DNA of 64,000 nt from Microtetraspora malaysiensis (GCF_001528665.1 NZ_BBYJ01000032.1:1-64000); one strand, 5' to 3'. Numbered from the stretch's first letter, positions 52,731-61,578 are shown. Notes: generated by a model from the letters alone, not told the origin. Translations and numbers: made by a program.

Positions 52731-54649
52731 GGACAGATCTACTCGGGCTCTCGGCGGGTTCCCTCGCCGCGCTCACCAATCGCGGCCTGGTCAAACGTGC
52801 CGGTAAGGAAGCCACGCCGGAGCTTCGGACCGACGCCGACGGCACCGTGCACGGCAGCTTCTCCGACGGCCTGACCGCGACCCTGCCTCCCGGCGGCCTC
52901 GATGTGGCCCGTTGCACCTGCGGCGCCACCGGCGTCTGCCGGCACGTCATCGGGGTGATCCTCGCCTACCAACGCCTGCCCGCCGAGGCTGCCCCGGAGC
53001 CCCTGCCCTGGTCGCCGGGGCAGGTGACCGACGACGAACTCACGGCCAAGATCGGTGCCCGGCTGATGGCCGCTGCTCGCCGTACGGAAAGAACCGGGTT
53101 CACCGCGCGGGTCCGCCGCGCGACCCCCACCGATCCGGTACCGCAGGTCGAGCTGGCCACCGCGACCGTGCGCTTCCTGGTTCCCGGCGACCTCGGGTTC
53201 GTCCACACCGACGCCGTCGCCGGCAGCCGCGATGACGTCATCGCCTTGGCGGTGTGGGCGTTCCGGGTCGCCGACGAGCTGCACCCCGGCGTCCCCGAGG
53301 TGCGGGTCGACGTCGGTGGCGCGGCCGAAGCCGGTACCGGATCCGGGCTGGAGCGGGCCCTGGGCCTGGCCGGCACGGTCCTGCGCGAGGGCGCGGCGCA
53401 TCTCGGCCAGGGCCTCGAGGCCACCATCGCCGACGTGCGGCACCATCTGGACGCCGCCGGGCTGCGCTGGCCGCTGCTGGCCGTCGGCGACCTCGCCGAG
53501 CAGCTGACTTCCTATCGCGACCGCAGCTCCCACTACCGTCCCGAACTGCTCGCCGGCCACGTCGCCGAACTACACGCCCGGCACCGGGCGGTGACGCGGC
53601 CGGACGCCACCCTGCGCAGCAGCGTGCTCGGCACCGCCGAGGCCGCCGAGACCCCGTTGCGCCGGGCCCGGCTGGAGAGCCTCGGCTGCCGGATCCGCGG
53701 TTTCGGCGACCAGCGGATCGCCGAGGTCTACCTGGCCCACAGCGACAGTGCCATGGTGCTGGTCCTCCGCCGTCAATGGGACGGCGGCGACGACGGGGCG
53801 GCGCTGGCGCGGCGGCGGATCGCCACGTCCACGCTGGCCGCCCTGGCCACCGGCAACCTGGTCACGGAGTCCGCCGTCCGCAGCGCCAGCCGTTCGGTGC
53901 GGCTTGCCGCAGGGCGGATCTCCAAGACGACGGTCAGCCCGTCACGGGGCGACTGGAGTGAACTGCCGCCATCTCTGGTGGTGACCGACTTCGCCGCGCT
54001 CGGCCGCGAGCTCGACGCCCTCACGCTCCGGCCCATCCGCCCGCGGGTGGAGGCGGAACTGGTCCGGGTCGTCGCCGTCGCTCAGGTGGAGGCCGTCACC
54101 TACGCCCCCGGGGACCAGCGTCTCGACGCTGTCATCGTCGACCAGGCGGGTAACACCGCCACCGTCAGGGCCACGCACACCGGCGCCGCCCCCGGACGCC
54201 TCGACTCGCTGGCCGCCGTGCTCGCCGGTGAGGAGGGCGAACCGCGTTTCGTCAGCGGCGTGGTCGGGCGGACCGCGGGCGGCGTCGTCATCGAACCCGT
54301 CGGTCTGGCGGCCGGCGGCCGAGTCGTCGTCCCCGACCTACAGCCCGCCGGTGGAAGCGGCAGGCTCATGGTCGCCGAGGACGAGCGGCACGAACCACTC
54401 ACCGCGGCTCTGCTCGAAACCCGGGGACTGCTCGCCGAAGTGGCCCATCATGGCTTGGCTCACCTGCCGCCGACCTACGATGACCGGCTCGCCGCCGCAG
54501 CGCGGCGGTTGACCGTGCTCGGACTGCACCGCATCGCGCAGGCCGTCACCGCCTTCGCGGCGACGCGGACCCACGACTCCGACGAGGCGGTCGAGCAGGC
54601 CTGGGTCGACGCCTACCTGCGCCTGGACGTCGCTCTGGACCTGCACTGA
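52727..54649 (+). CDS. SWIM zinc-finger protein
   Basis: 640 residues. A SWIM finger lies near the N-terminus: Cys63-x-Cys65-x5-Cys71-x-His73 in ARCTCGATGVCRHVIG. SWIM fingers bind DNA or protein partners. The rest is a long region of unknown fold with beta-rich stretches. Last gene of the operon (ATGA overlap with the VWA gene). It probably supplies target binding. Confidence 0.92.
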   Translation: MRTDLLGLSAGSLAALTNRGLVKRAGKEATPELRTDADGTVHGSFSDGLTATLPPGGLDVARCTCGATGVCRHVIGVILAYQRLPAEAAPEPLPWSPGQVTDDELTAKIGARLMAAARRTERTGFTARVRRATPTDPVPQVELATATVRFLVPGDLGFVHTDAVAGSRDDVIALAVWAFRVADELHPGVPEVRVDVGGAAEAGTGSGLERALGLAGTVLREGAAHLGQGLEATIADVRHHLDAAGLRWPLLAVGDLAEQLTSYRDRSSHYRPELLAGHVAELHARHRAVTRPDATLRSSVLGTAEAAETPLRRARLESLGCRIRGFGDQRIAEVYLAHSDSAMVLVLRRQWDGGDDGAALARRRIATSTLAALATGNLVTESAVRSASRSVRLAAGRISKTTVSPSRGDWSELPPSLVVTDFAALGRELDALTLRPIRPRVEAELVRVVAVAQVEAVTYAPGDQRLDAVIVDQAGNTATVRATHTGAAPGRLDSLAAVLAGEEGEPRFVSGVVGRTAGGVVIEPVGLAAGGRVVVPDLQPAGGSGRLMVAEDERHEPLTAALLETRGLLAEVAHHGLAHLPPTYDDRLAAAARRLTVLGLHRIAQAVTAFAATRTHDSDEAVEQAWVDAYLRLDVALDLH

Positions 54650-54821
54650 CTGCGTGCGAGCAGGCGCGCCGACCCCCGGGGCGTCGACGCGGCGGTGCCC
54701 GGCGGGAAATCGAGCTCGGGCTTCCGGCCTAGGGCTAATGGGCGATATGCGGATAGATGCGACATGAGTACTGTTTCGCCCCATGCCGCTCGGCAGTGGG
54801 TGGCCCGTACGAGGAGAACAG

Positions 54822-55232
54822 ATGTCGATTGACGGCCAGGCACACATCCGCATCGCACGGCCGACGAGGGACATGGCCGCCGCGGAACGCTTCTGGGTCG
54901 GCGGCCTGGGTCTCGACGTGCTGTTCCGGAAGGAAGGAGACGGCACGCCTGGGAGCCATTCCCTTCTCATGGTCGGCCGGCCGACCGCCGGCTGGCATCT
55001 GGAACTCGTTCATGACCCGGCTCAGCCGGTCGATCCGCGACCGACTCCGGAAGACCTCCTCGTCATCTACCTCGGCAAGGAGGTGCCTGCCGAACTCGTC
55101 GAGCGGCTTGAACGGCACGGAGGCGCCCGGGTCGCGGCGCACAACCCGTACTGGGACGAGTGGGGCGTCACACTTCAGGACCCCGACGGCTACCGCCTGG
55201 TGCTGTCGACCCGGTCGTGGAGCAACTCCTAG
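54822..55232 (+). CDS. VOC (glyoxalase/bleomycin-resistance fold) family protein
   Basis: 136 residues from ATG 54822, which follows GAGGAGA at 54811-54817; an upstream in-frame ATG lacks such a site. Contains AERFWVGGLGLDVLFRK and LQDPDGYRLVLS, typical of the paired beta-alpha-beta modules. Substrate unknown. Possibly a small-molecule binding or detoxifying protein. Confidence 0.88.
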   Translation: MSIDGQAHIRIARPTRDMAAAERFWVGGLGLDVLFRKEGDGTPGSHSLLMVGRPTAGWHLELVHDPAQPVDPRPTPEDLLVIYLGKEVPAELVERLERHGGARVAAHNPYWDEWGVTLQDPDGYRLVLSTRSWSNS

Positions 55233-55323
55233 AACCGGCGTCCATCCGGCCGGGCTCTCTGCTCCCGTGTTCGTACGGCGGACCCGCGGGCCACGAGAAG
55301 CGCGCAGGGGCATGGAGGCCGCC

Positions 55324-56094
55324 TCATCGCGTTCTTCGCGAGGTGACGGCCCCATCGCCGTCCTGCGGCTGGGACGAGGGCCGGCACTGTGCGGAGAGCC
55401 TCTGGCGCCAGTGCTCGGCGGCCTGGGCCATGTCGTGGCCGAGTAGGTCGAAGAACTGGCTTGCCGTGTGAAGCCGTGAGCCTGCGGGGGTCGCGGTTCC
55501 GAGAACGCCGGCTCCACGGCGGGTGGCGTCTGCCCACAGTGCCATCGATCTGGCGCTCGCCAGCCAGGCGCGGTACCACACGTCGTCAACGTCAATGATG
55601 TATCGCTCGCGTCGCCCTTCGCGCTTTCGCCCAACCAGTTCCCGCTGCTCAAGCCAGCTGATCGCCTTGGAGATCGCCGCGGGGCTGACGTTGAGCCGCT
55701 GGACCAGTTCCGCGGCGGTGAGGCTGCCGCTGTCGCTGACGAACAGCGCGGTGAACACCCGAGACGACATCGACGGCATGCCTGTTTCGATCATCATCGC
55801 CGAGAGCTGCTCCTCTAACTCCCGCATCGTTTGATTGGTGCGGCCATTGATGTCGGGAGCGTCGGACGAAGAGTCCAGGCGGGCGATCGGCTTGCGGCGA
55901 CGAGCGCGCCAGCTCGCCGCCCGCTGCGCGCGGCTCGCCTGATAGGCGTGGAGGCCACCGTTGCGCGCGATCTCACGCATGACCGTTGAGCGGGGGCGCC
56001 CGAGACGCCGGGCGATCTCGGCGTAGGTGAGCTTGGCCGCCAGTCCTTCCGCGATGCATTGGCGGTCCTCGAAGGTCAGCCGGCCTCCAGGCAT
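55324..56094 (-). CDS. Transcriptional regulator with HTH_38 and MarR/GbsR-like domains
   Basis: 256 residues. The N-terminus carries an IS30-like helix-turn-helix (LTFEDRQCIAEGLAAKLTYA, then EIARRLGRPRSTVMREI). After a linker, residues about 90-230 form a MarR/GbsR-like winged helix with LTAAELVQRLNVSPAAISKA and ISWLEQRELVGRKREG. ATG 56094 lies 3-4 nt after GGGAGGGG. It is divergent from a P450-SDR pair and likely controls it through the palindromes in 56110-56264. Confidence 0.9.
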   Translation of the reverse strand: MPGGRLTFEDRQCIAEGLAAKLTYAEIARRLGRPRSTVMREIARNGGLHAYQASRAQRAASWRARRRKPIARLDSSSDAPDINGRTNQTMRELEEQLSAMMIETGMPSMSSRVFTALFVSDSGSLTAAELVQRLNVSPAAISKAISWLEQRELVGRKREGRRERYIIDVDDVWYRAWLASARSMALWADATRRGAGVLGTATPAGSRLHTASQFFDLLGHDMAQAAEHWRQRLSAQCRPSSQPQDGDGAVTSRRTR

Positions 56095-56150
56095 TCGCCC
56101 CTCCCTCAAGATTTACGCGCAGGCGATTGCAACCGTGTTGCCTTTATCGC

Positions 56151-56161
56151 CAATGTCATTG
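56151..56161. promoter_or_regulatory. Small palindrome in the regulator/P450 divergent region
   Basis: CAATG-T-CATTG is a perfect 11-bp inverted repeat in the divergent promoter region. GCAAC-CGT-GTTGC at 56129-56141 is a second one. Either could be an operator half of the system. Function inferred from position only. Confidence 0.3.
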
Positions 56162-56226
56162 CTCCGATTATGTGAAGCCTACCTGCGGAAATGTGGCCTG
56201 ACCATTGAACCTGGCGAAAGAGAAAA

Positions 56227-56256
56227 CCTAGCGTTTCTCTGATGGTAAATGTTAGG
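56227..56256. promoter_or_regulatory. Inverted repeat overlapping the P450 ribosome site
   Basis: Arms CCTAGCGTTT (56227-56236) and AAATGTTAGG (56247-56256) pair at 8 of 10 positions across a 10-nt spacer. The right arm overlaps the TAGGAGG ribosome site. It is a candidate operator for the divergent regulator. Confidence 0.4.
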
Positions 56257-56264
56257 AGGCTTCC

Positions 56265-56933
56265 GTGATCGAATCCCCCGTGCCCGCGCTGCCGGCCGAG
56301 CGGCCCGTCGCTCGGCCCTTCGATCCCCCCGACGACCTCGGGGCGCTGCGGAACGACGCACCGGTGAGCCGGATGCGCTACCCGGACGGCCACCTGGGCT
56401 GGCTGGTGACTGGCCACGCCCTGGCCCGTGAAGTACTGGCTGACGCGCGGTTCAGCGTGCGGCCTGAATTGAGGCATGTGCCCGTCGCCGGCGCCCCTGA
56501 AAGCAACCAGCCTGCGCCGCCCGGCATATTCACCGCCATGGACCCACCCCGGCACACGAGGTACCGCCATCTGCTGACCGGCCAGTTCACCGTACGCACG
56601 GCCCTTGAGGACCTCACCCTCGACGGCCGGCGGATCAAGGCCGGTGAGACCGTCACCGTCTCGGTACCCGCGGCCAACCGCGACCCAGGCCACTTCGCCG
56701 ACCCCGACACCCTCGACCTGCTCCGCCGGGCCGGCGGCCACATCGCGTTCGGCCACGGCATCCACCAGTGCCTCGGGCAGCAGTTGGCGCGCGTGGAACT
56801 GCAGGTCGCGCTGCCCGCGCTCTTCACCCGGTTCCCGGCCCTGCGCCTGTCCGTCCCTCCGGAGAACATCGCGATGCGCAGCGAAATGTTGATCTACGGA
56901 GTCCACCGGCTCCCCGTCACGTGGGGTAACTGA
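56265..56933 (+). pseudogene. Cytochrome P450 with a large in-frame internal deletion
   Basis: 222 residues, about half the usual 400. The N-terminal part is a normal CYP105-like start through PPRHTRYRHLLTGQFTVR. The next residues, TALEDLTLDGRRIKAGET, belong to the region after the K helix. The C, D, I and K helices, including the oxygen-binding A/G-x-x-T and the ExxR motif, are therefore missing (junction near 56595). The heme motif FGHGIHQCLG with Cys169 remains. The frame is kept and GTG 56265 has a good TAGGAGG, so a protein may be made, but it cannot fold as an active P450. Confidence 0.88.
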
Positions 56934-56935
56934 TC

Positions 56936-57754
56936 ATGAAAGTAGTCCTCGTTACCGGAGCATCGTCCGGCATCGGCAAGGCCACCGCGCTCGAACTCCT
57001 GCGGGCCGGTCACATCGTGTACGGCGCAGCCAGGCGTGTGCAGCTGATGGACACGATTCGCGACGCCGGTGGCCACGCCCTTCCGCTGGACGCGCGCAGG
57101 CCCGAAGAGCTGGAGCGAGCCGTCCACACCGTCATCGAAGAGCAGGGGCGGATCGACGTCCTGATCAACAATGCGGGCACCGTCCTGCACGGTTCCGCCG
57201 AGGACATGCCATTGGACCTGGCGCGTGACTTGTTCGAGGTCAACCTCTTCGCTCCGGCTCGGCTCGTCCAGCTCGCCCTGCCGTACATGCGCAAGCAGAA
57301 GTCCGGCGTGATCGTCAACGTGTCGTCCATCGGCGGCGAGATCGCACTGCCGCTCGGCTGCTGGTACTACGCGTCCAAGCATGCGCTCGAAGCGTACTCC
57401 GACACGCTGCGCATGGAAGTCGAGCCGTTCGGCATCGACGTGGTGATCATTCAGCCCGGCATCATCAAAACCGGGTTCGAAGACCGCACCGCGCAGGATC
57501 TACGCGAGATTTCCGGCACCACCGCCTACGGGACGATGGCCGAGGCCATGGCACGGCGCAGCGAGATCCAACTCGGCGCCGACAGCCAGGCCTCCGATCC
57601 CGGCGTCGTCGCCGCCGCCATCCGGGAGGCCGTCGAAGCCGCCAAGCCCGAGACGCGCTACGCCGTCGGCTGGCTGGCCGACAGGCTCCTGGAGCTTGAC
57701 CGTACGCTGCCGGACCGCGAGTTCGACAAGCTCGCCACGAACGCCATCAGGTAG
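56936..57754 (+). CDS. SDR family oxidoreductase
   Basis: 272 residues. TGASSGIG, NNAG, Ser in VSSIGG and the catalytic pair YYASK are intact. The substrate-binding part resembles retinol-dehydrogenase-like SDRs (MEVEPFGIDVVIIQPG). It begins 2 nt after the P450 remnant stop and shares its promoter. It may once have worked on the P450 product. Confidence 0.92.
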   Translation: MKVVLVTGASSGIGKATALELLRAGHIVYGAARRVQLMDTIRDAGGHALPLDARRPEELERAVHTVIEEQGRIDVLINNAGTVLHGSAEDMPLDLARDLFEVNLFAPARLVQLALPYMRKQKSGVIVNVSSIGGEIALPLGCWYYASKHALEAYSDTLRMEVEPFGIDVVIIQPGIIKTGFEDRTAQDLREISGTTAYGTMAEAMARRSEIQLGADSQASDPGVVAAAIREAVEAAKPETRYAVGWLADRLLELDRTLPDREFDKLATNAIR

Positions 57755-57758
57755 CAGG

Positions 57759-57796
57759 ACGAACCCCGCCCCCGCAGAGACGGGGGCGGGGTTCGT
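57759..57796. terminator. Strong hairpin terminator between convergent genes
   Basis: A perfect 16-bp stem begins ACGAACCCCGCCCCCG, with a 6-nt loop (cagaga), 4 nt after the SDR stop and 32 nt before the convergent membrane-protein stop. Likely bidirectional. Confidence 0.85.
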
Positions 57797-57828
57797 CGCG
57801 CGGAGCGCCGCAGCTCCATGACGCCGGG

Positions 57829-58269
57829 TCAGGCGGTCACGCTCTTGGGTGTGGACCGGCCGGCCCACAGGAAGGCGACCGCCGCGAGACCGCTCAGACA
57901 GGGAAGCGCGCCGGTGACGGTCACCGCGAGCGGGTGGGGCTGGCTGAAGTTGTAGACCAGCAGGACGCTGCCCACGACGAATGCCGCGGTCGCCGCGATC
58001 CGGAGGCTCCGCGTGCCCTTCCCGGCCTTCCGGGCCATCCACAGCCACAGGACGAATCCGGCGCCGTAGAGGGTGTACAGGTAGCCGGCGATGCTCGCCG
58101 TCGCCATGTCCAGCCAGCCCGGAGCGCGGCCCGGATAGGTGTCGTGAAGGTGGCGGGCGAGGCCCCCGCCCGACTGGTCGACGACCAGGGCGAGTACGGC
58201 TACCAGCGTGAGTGCCGCCCCCGCGTACATGGCGACGGTCGCTTTCCGCATGGGTCCTGTTGCCTGCAT
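57829..58269 (-). CDS. Small four-helix membrane protein
   Basis: 146 residues from ATG 58269, which follows GAGGAGAT; the longer frame overlaps the divergent promoter. Four hydrophobic segments. No domain recognised. It lies back to back with a TetR gene and is a likely target of that regulator. Confidence 0.8.
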   Translation of the reverse strand: MQATGPMRKATVAMYAGAALTLVAVLALVVDQSGGGLARHLHDTYPGRAPGWLDMATASIAGYLYTLYGAGFVLWLWMARKAGKGTRSLRIAATAAFVVGSVLLVYNFSQPHPLAVTVTGALPCLSGLAAVAFLWAGRSTPKSVTA

Positions 58270-58331
58270 GGGATCTCCTCGGTCGTACGGCGTTCCGATA
58301 GTGTGCCGTGTTGGAACTCTGAATATGGAAC

Positions 58332-58350
58332 TTGAAACATCATGTCTCAA
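58332..58350. promoter_or_regulatory. Palindromic operator between the membrane-protein gene and tetR
   Basis: TTGAAACAT-C-ATGTCTCAA, with 8 of 9 arm positions paired. It lies 13 bp before the TetR start and within the divergent promoter region. Autoregulation by the TetR protein is inferred. Confidence 0.55.
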
Positions 58351-58363
58351 ACGAGAGTACAAC

Positions 58364-59209
58364 ATGAGCGATCAGCCACGAATGGCCACAGGTCCCGCCC
58401 GGCGACGCCGCAGGCTGTCGGACGAGGAGACCGAGCGGCGTATGCTCCAGGCCGCCATGGCCGCGATCGACGACACCGGCCTGACCGTCAGCATGGAGCA
58501 CATCAGCTTCGAGGACGTCATCCGCGACGCGGGCGTCTCGCGTAGTGCCGCCTACCGCCGCTGGCCGTACAAGGACCTGTTCTTCAGCGACCTGCTCAGG
58601 GAGATCGCCGGAGCGGCGACGCCCGCGGCGGTCGTGGAGGAAAGGTCGGCGAGCGAGCTGATCAGGGCCGTGGCCAGGGATCGGCTGAACTGGCTGGAAT
58701 CACCCGAACGGCGCCGGGAGCTGTGCGCGGAGATGCTCCGCCAGGGGGCGCTGCACGACTTCGAGATCATCCACGGATCGACGCAGTGGCGGACCTACCT
58801 CGCCCTGCACGCGACGTTCCTGAGCCTGGACGACGGAACGCTGCGTGCCGACGTGCGCGACGCCCTCGCCCGGTCGGAACGGGCGTTCGTGAATCAGATC
58901 GCCGAGGCCTACCGGCAGATGGCCGACCTGCTCGGCTACCGCCTGCGGCCCGAACTCCACGCCACGTTCGAGACGATGGCGAGTTTGGCCCACGCCACCA
59001 TGCGGGGCCTGGTCATCATGGCCATGTCCACCCCGGAGATCGCGACGCGACGCGTCGAAGCACATCCCTTCGGAGCGTCGGAGGCGGCCGAGTGGTCGTT
59101 GCCGGCGATCGGGATCGCCGGCACCGCCTTCACCTTCCTGGAGCCCGACCCCGCGATCGAATGGAACGACGAACGGCTCCGCGAGGTCCGCCAGGCTCTC
59201 GTCCAGTGA
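58364..59209 (+). CDS. TetR family transcriptional regulator
   Basis: 281 residues from ATG 58364. The helix-turn-helix region is AAMAAIDDTGLTVSMEHISF, then EDVIRDAGVSRSAAYRRWPY. The C-terminal domain is long for the family. An upstream in-frame ATG at 58325 lies before the palindrome and is less likely. It is divergent from a small membrane protein. Confidence 0.9.
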   Translation: MSDQPRMATGPARRRRRLSDEETERRMLQAAMAAIDDTGLTVSMEHISFEDVIRDAGVSRSAAYRRWPYKDLFFSDLLREIAGAATPAAVVEERSASELIRAVARDRLNWLESPERRRELCAEMLRQGALHDFEIIHGSTQWRTYLALHATFLSLDDGTLRADVRDALARSERAFVNQIAEAYRQMADLLGYRLRPELHATFETMASLAHATMRGLVIMAMSTPEIATRRVEAHPFGASEAAEWSLPAIGIAGTAFTFLEPDPAIEWNDERLREVRQALVQ

Positions 59210-59210
59210 C

Positions 59211-59278
59211 GCCTCGGACCCGGCCCGTCCCGGACCGTACCCTCCTGGTCATGGGGGCACCAGGAGGGTGCCCGAGGC
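59211..59278. terminator. Nested hairpin between convergent genes
   Basis: The inner stem is ACCCTCCTGGT/ACCAGGAGGGT (59239-59249 and 59259-59269, 11 bp perfect). The outer arms are GCCTCGG (59211-59217) and CCGAGGC (59272-59278). It separates the TetR stop from the aldehyde dehydrogenase stop and likely acts in both directions. Confidence 0.7.
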
Positions 59279-59288
59279 GGCGCGGCGG

Positions 59289-60839
59289 TCAGCCGAGCTG
59301 GTAGCCGAGGTCGGGTTCGACGGTGGCGACGTCCATCTGCGCCTTCTGCAGCCGGCCCGAGTAGTCCCAGTTCATCGCCTGCCACCGGGTGAACTGGTCG
59401 AGCACCCACTGGCCGGACTGGCGGCTGCCGTTCCCGGACTTGCCGTTGCCGCCGAAGGGCAGGTGGGCCTCGGCGCCCGAGGTGGAGTTGTTCACGCTCA
59501 CCATGCCGGCGCGGATCCTGCGGCGGAACCGGAACACCTTGGCCGGGTCGACCGTGTAGATCGACGACGAGAGGCCGTATCCGGGGGCGTTCGCCAGCTC
59601 GATCGCCTCGTCGAGGCTCCGGTACGGCGTGACGCCCACGAGCGGGCCGAACGTCTCGTTGTCGAACAGCGCGTCGCCCGGCCGCACGCCGGACACGATG
59701 ACCGGGTGGTAGTAGAGCCCCCGCTCGGCGTCCCCGGAGAACCCGGCCCTGGGGTTGTCCGGCCCGATCCGCCCGATTCCGGATGATCCGTGGAGGGAGT
59801 GGGCGGCCCCGATCCACTCCAGGTGCTTCTCGTGCGACTGGGCGAACTTCTCGTCCAGCATGGGCCCGTACAGCACGTCGCCGGTCGGGTCGCCGATCAC
59901 CGCCGCGCGGGCCGCCTCGTCGAACAGTCGGATGAAGTCCGAAACAACAGACTCGTGGACAATCGCCGTGCCAAGTGAGGTGCACCGCTGCCCGGCGGTG
60001 CCGAAGGCGGAGAAGAGCGCCCCCTCCACCGCCTGGCCGAGGTCGGCGTCCTCGGTCACCACCATGGGGTTCTTGCCGCCGAGTTCGAGGCACGGCGACT
60101 GCAGGTGGCGGCCGCACAGCTCGCCGATGCGCACGCCCACCTCACTCGATCCGGTGAAGCCGACCTTGTCCACCAGCCCCGCCTCCAGGGCGTCCGTCAA
60201 CCCGGTGAAGGTCTCCCGCCCCTCGGCGTACACCACGTTGAAAACGCCGGAGGGGACGCCCGCGTGCGCGAACAGCTCGTACACCGCCTCGGCGCAGGCG
60301 GCGGCGTACTCCGCGGGCTTCCACACCACCGCGTTGCCGCACAGCAGCGCCGGCACGATGTACCAGGACGGGACGGCCACCGGGAAGTTGCCCGCGGTGA
60401 TCACGGCGGCCACGCCCACCGGGTCGCGGAAGGTGAAGAGCTGCTTGTCGGGCATCTCCGACGGGACCGTCTGCCCGTAGAGGCGCCGCCCCTCACCCAG
60501 GAAGAACGCGCAGGTGTCGGCCAGCTCCTGGACCTCGCCGCGCGCCTCCTTCAGCGGTTTGCCGACCTCCTGGACGATCAGCCGGGCCAGCCGTTCCGCG
60601 TTGGTGTGCACGAGCCGGCCCACGTTCGCGATGACCTCGCCGCGCACGGGAGCCGGGACGTCGGCCCAGGCGCGCTGCGCGTCCCGGGCCGTACGGCACG
60701 CGGCGACGAAGCCGCGCTCGTCGCTGAGCCGCACCTCGGCGACCAGCTCGTCGGTACGCGCCGGATTCGTGGAGCGGAACATCCGGGCGCCGTCGGACGA
60801 GCGGTCGCCCCCGACGATGGATCGGATGGTGCGGGACAT
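59289..60839 (-). CDS. NAD(P)-dependent aldehyde dehydrogenase
   Basis: 516 residues. Landmarks are FPVAVPSWYIVPALLCGN and WKPAEY (cofactor site), GFTGSSEVG, LELGGKNP with the general-base Glu, FGTAGQRCTS with the catalytic Cys, and NETFGPLVGV. It is paired with a GntR regulator and is divergent from an amino-acid importer, so its substrate is probably an amino-acid-derived semialdehyde. The exact pathway is not determinable here. Confidence 0.93.
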   Translation of the reverse strand: MSRTIRSIVGGDRSSDGARMFRSTNPARTDELVAEVRLSDERGFVAACRTARDAQRAWADVPAPVRGEVIANVGRLVHTNAERLARLIVQEVGKPLKEARGEVQELADTCAFFLGEGRRLYGQTVPSEMPDKQLFTFRDPVGVAAVITAGNFPVAVPSWYIVPALLCGNAVVWKPAEYAAACAEAVYELFAHAGVPSGVFNVVYAEGRETFTGLTDALEAGLVDKVGFTGSSEVGVRIGELCGRHLQSPCLELGGKNPMVVTEDADLGQAVEGALFSAFGTAGQRCTSLGTAIVHESVVSDFIRLFDEAARAAVIGDPTGDVLYGPMLDEKFAQSHEKHLEWIGAAHSLHGSSGIGRIGPDNPRAGFSGDAERGLYYHPVIVSGVRPGDALFDNETFGPLVGVTPYRSLDEAIELANAPGYGLSSSIYTVDPAKVFRFRRRIRAGMVSVNNSTSGAEAHLPFGGNGKSGNGSRQSGQWVLDQFTRWQAMNWDYSGRLQKAQMDVATVEPDLGYQLG

Positions 60840-60848
60840 GACGTCTCC

Positions 60849-61511
60849 TTACGCGTTCGAGCGGATGCTGTGCGAGCACCCCTGCAAGTGGTCCTCTGCG
60901 GTGCGACGGGCCAGGTCGCCGTCGCGCTCGAGAATCGCCGCGATGACCTCGCGCTGGTCCAGCACGTGCGGACTCAGGTCGGGCAGGTGGCTCAGCCGGT
61001 GGAACCAGATCCGCATGCCCAGGTTGAGGTAGGTCGTCAGCGTGCTCTCGAGGTAGGGGTTGTGGGCGGCGCGGTAGACGGCCCGATGGATCTCGGCGTC
61101 GAGGAGGACGAGGGGCAGCATGTCGGCCCCACCCGCGATCTCCCGGGTGATGTCCTCGGACAGCCGCTCCAGTGTCCGCCGCTCCTCCGCGGACGCCCTG
61201 CGGGCGGCGCGGTCGGCGGCCAGACCCTCCAGCGGCACCCGCACCTCGGTGAGCCACAGCTCGTCGTCGAGCTGTATCTCCGAGGCGAACGTGCCGCGCC
61301 GCGGGTAGACCGTGACCAGCCGCTCGACCGACAGGCGCTTGAGCGCCTCGCGCACCGGCGTACGGCCGACACCGAGCTCACGCATCAGCTTCTCCTCATC
61401 GACCGGGCTGCCGGGTGGGATCCCCACGGTGACGATCTGGTCGCGGATGTACACGTAAGCCCGCTCGGCCATGAGCTGACTTGTGCTGGATTCGCGCACG
61501 CCCTCCGCCAT
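60849..61511 (-). CDS. GntR/FCD family transcriptional regulator
   Basis: 220 residues. The winged helix has EKLMRELGVGRTPVREALKR and VTVYPRRGTF. The FCD domain shows the metal-binding pattern in LLDAEIHRAVYRAAHNPYLE, followed by a later Asp/His helix. It ends 9 nt before the aldehyde dehydrogenase start on the same strand. It likely controls both this pair and the divergent importer through the palindrome at 61579-61592. Confidence 0.93.
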   Translation of the reverse strand: MAEGVRESSTSQLMAERAYVYIRDQIVTVGIPPGSPVDEEKLMRELGVGRTPVREALKRLSVERLVTVYPRRGTFASEIQLDDELWLTEVRVPLEGLAADRAARRASAEERRTLERLSEDITREIAGGADMLPLVLLDAEIHRAVYRAAHNPYLESTLTTYLNLGMRIWFHRLSHLPDLSPHVLDQREVIAAILERDGDLARRTAEDHLQGCSHSIRSNA

Positions 61512-61578
61512 CCACGCCTCCCTGTTCTGGTCGGAAGTATTGACGCGCTTTCGTCGCGAAGTCTACATTCCTGAGCAC

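Noticed and set aside
44772-54649. Calling the five-gene operon a defence island outright
   Set aside because: There is no nuclease, toxin, restriction or phage-related gene nearby. The motifs support a remodelling machine but not a specific role.
56151-56161. CAATGTCATTG as a fourth copy of the catabolic-island operator
   Set aside because: It shares AATGTCATT with copy 1 but lacks the CTG/CAG ends and is 54 kb away beside an unrelated regulator.
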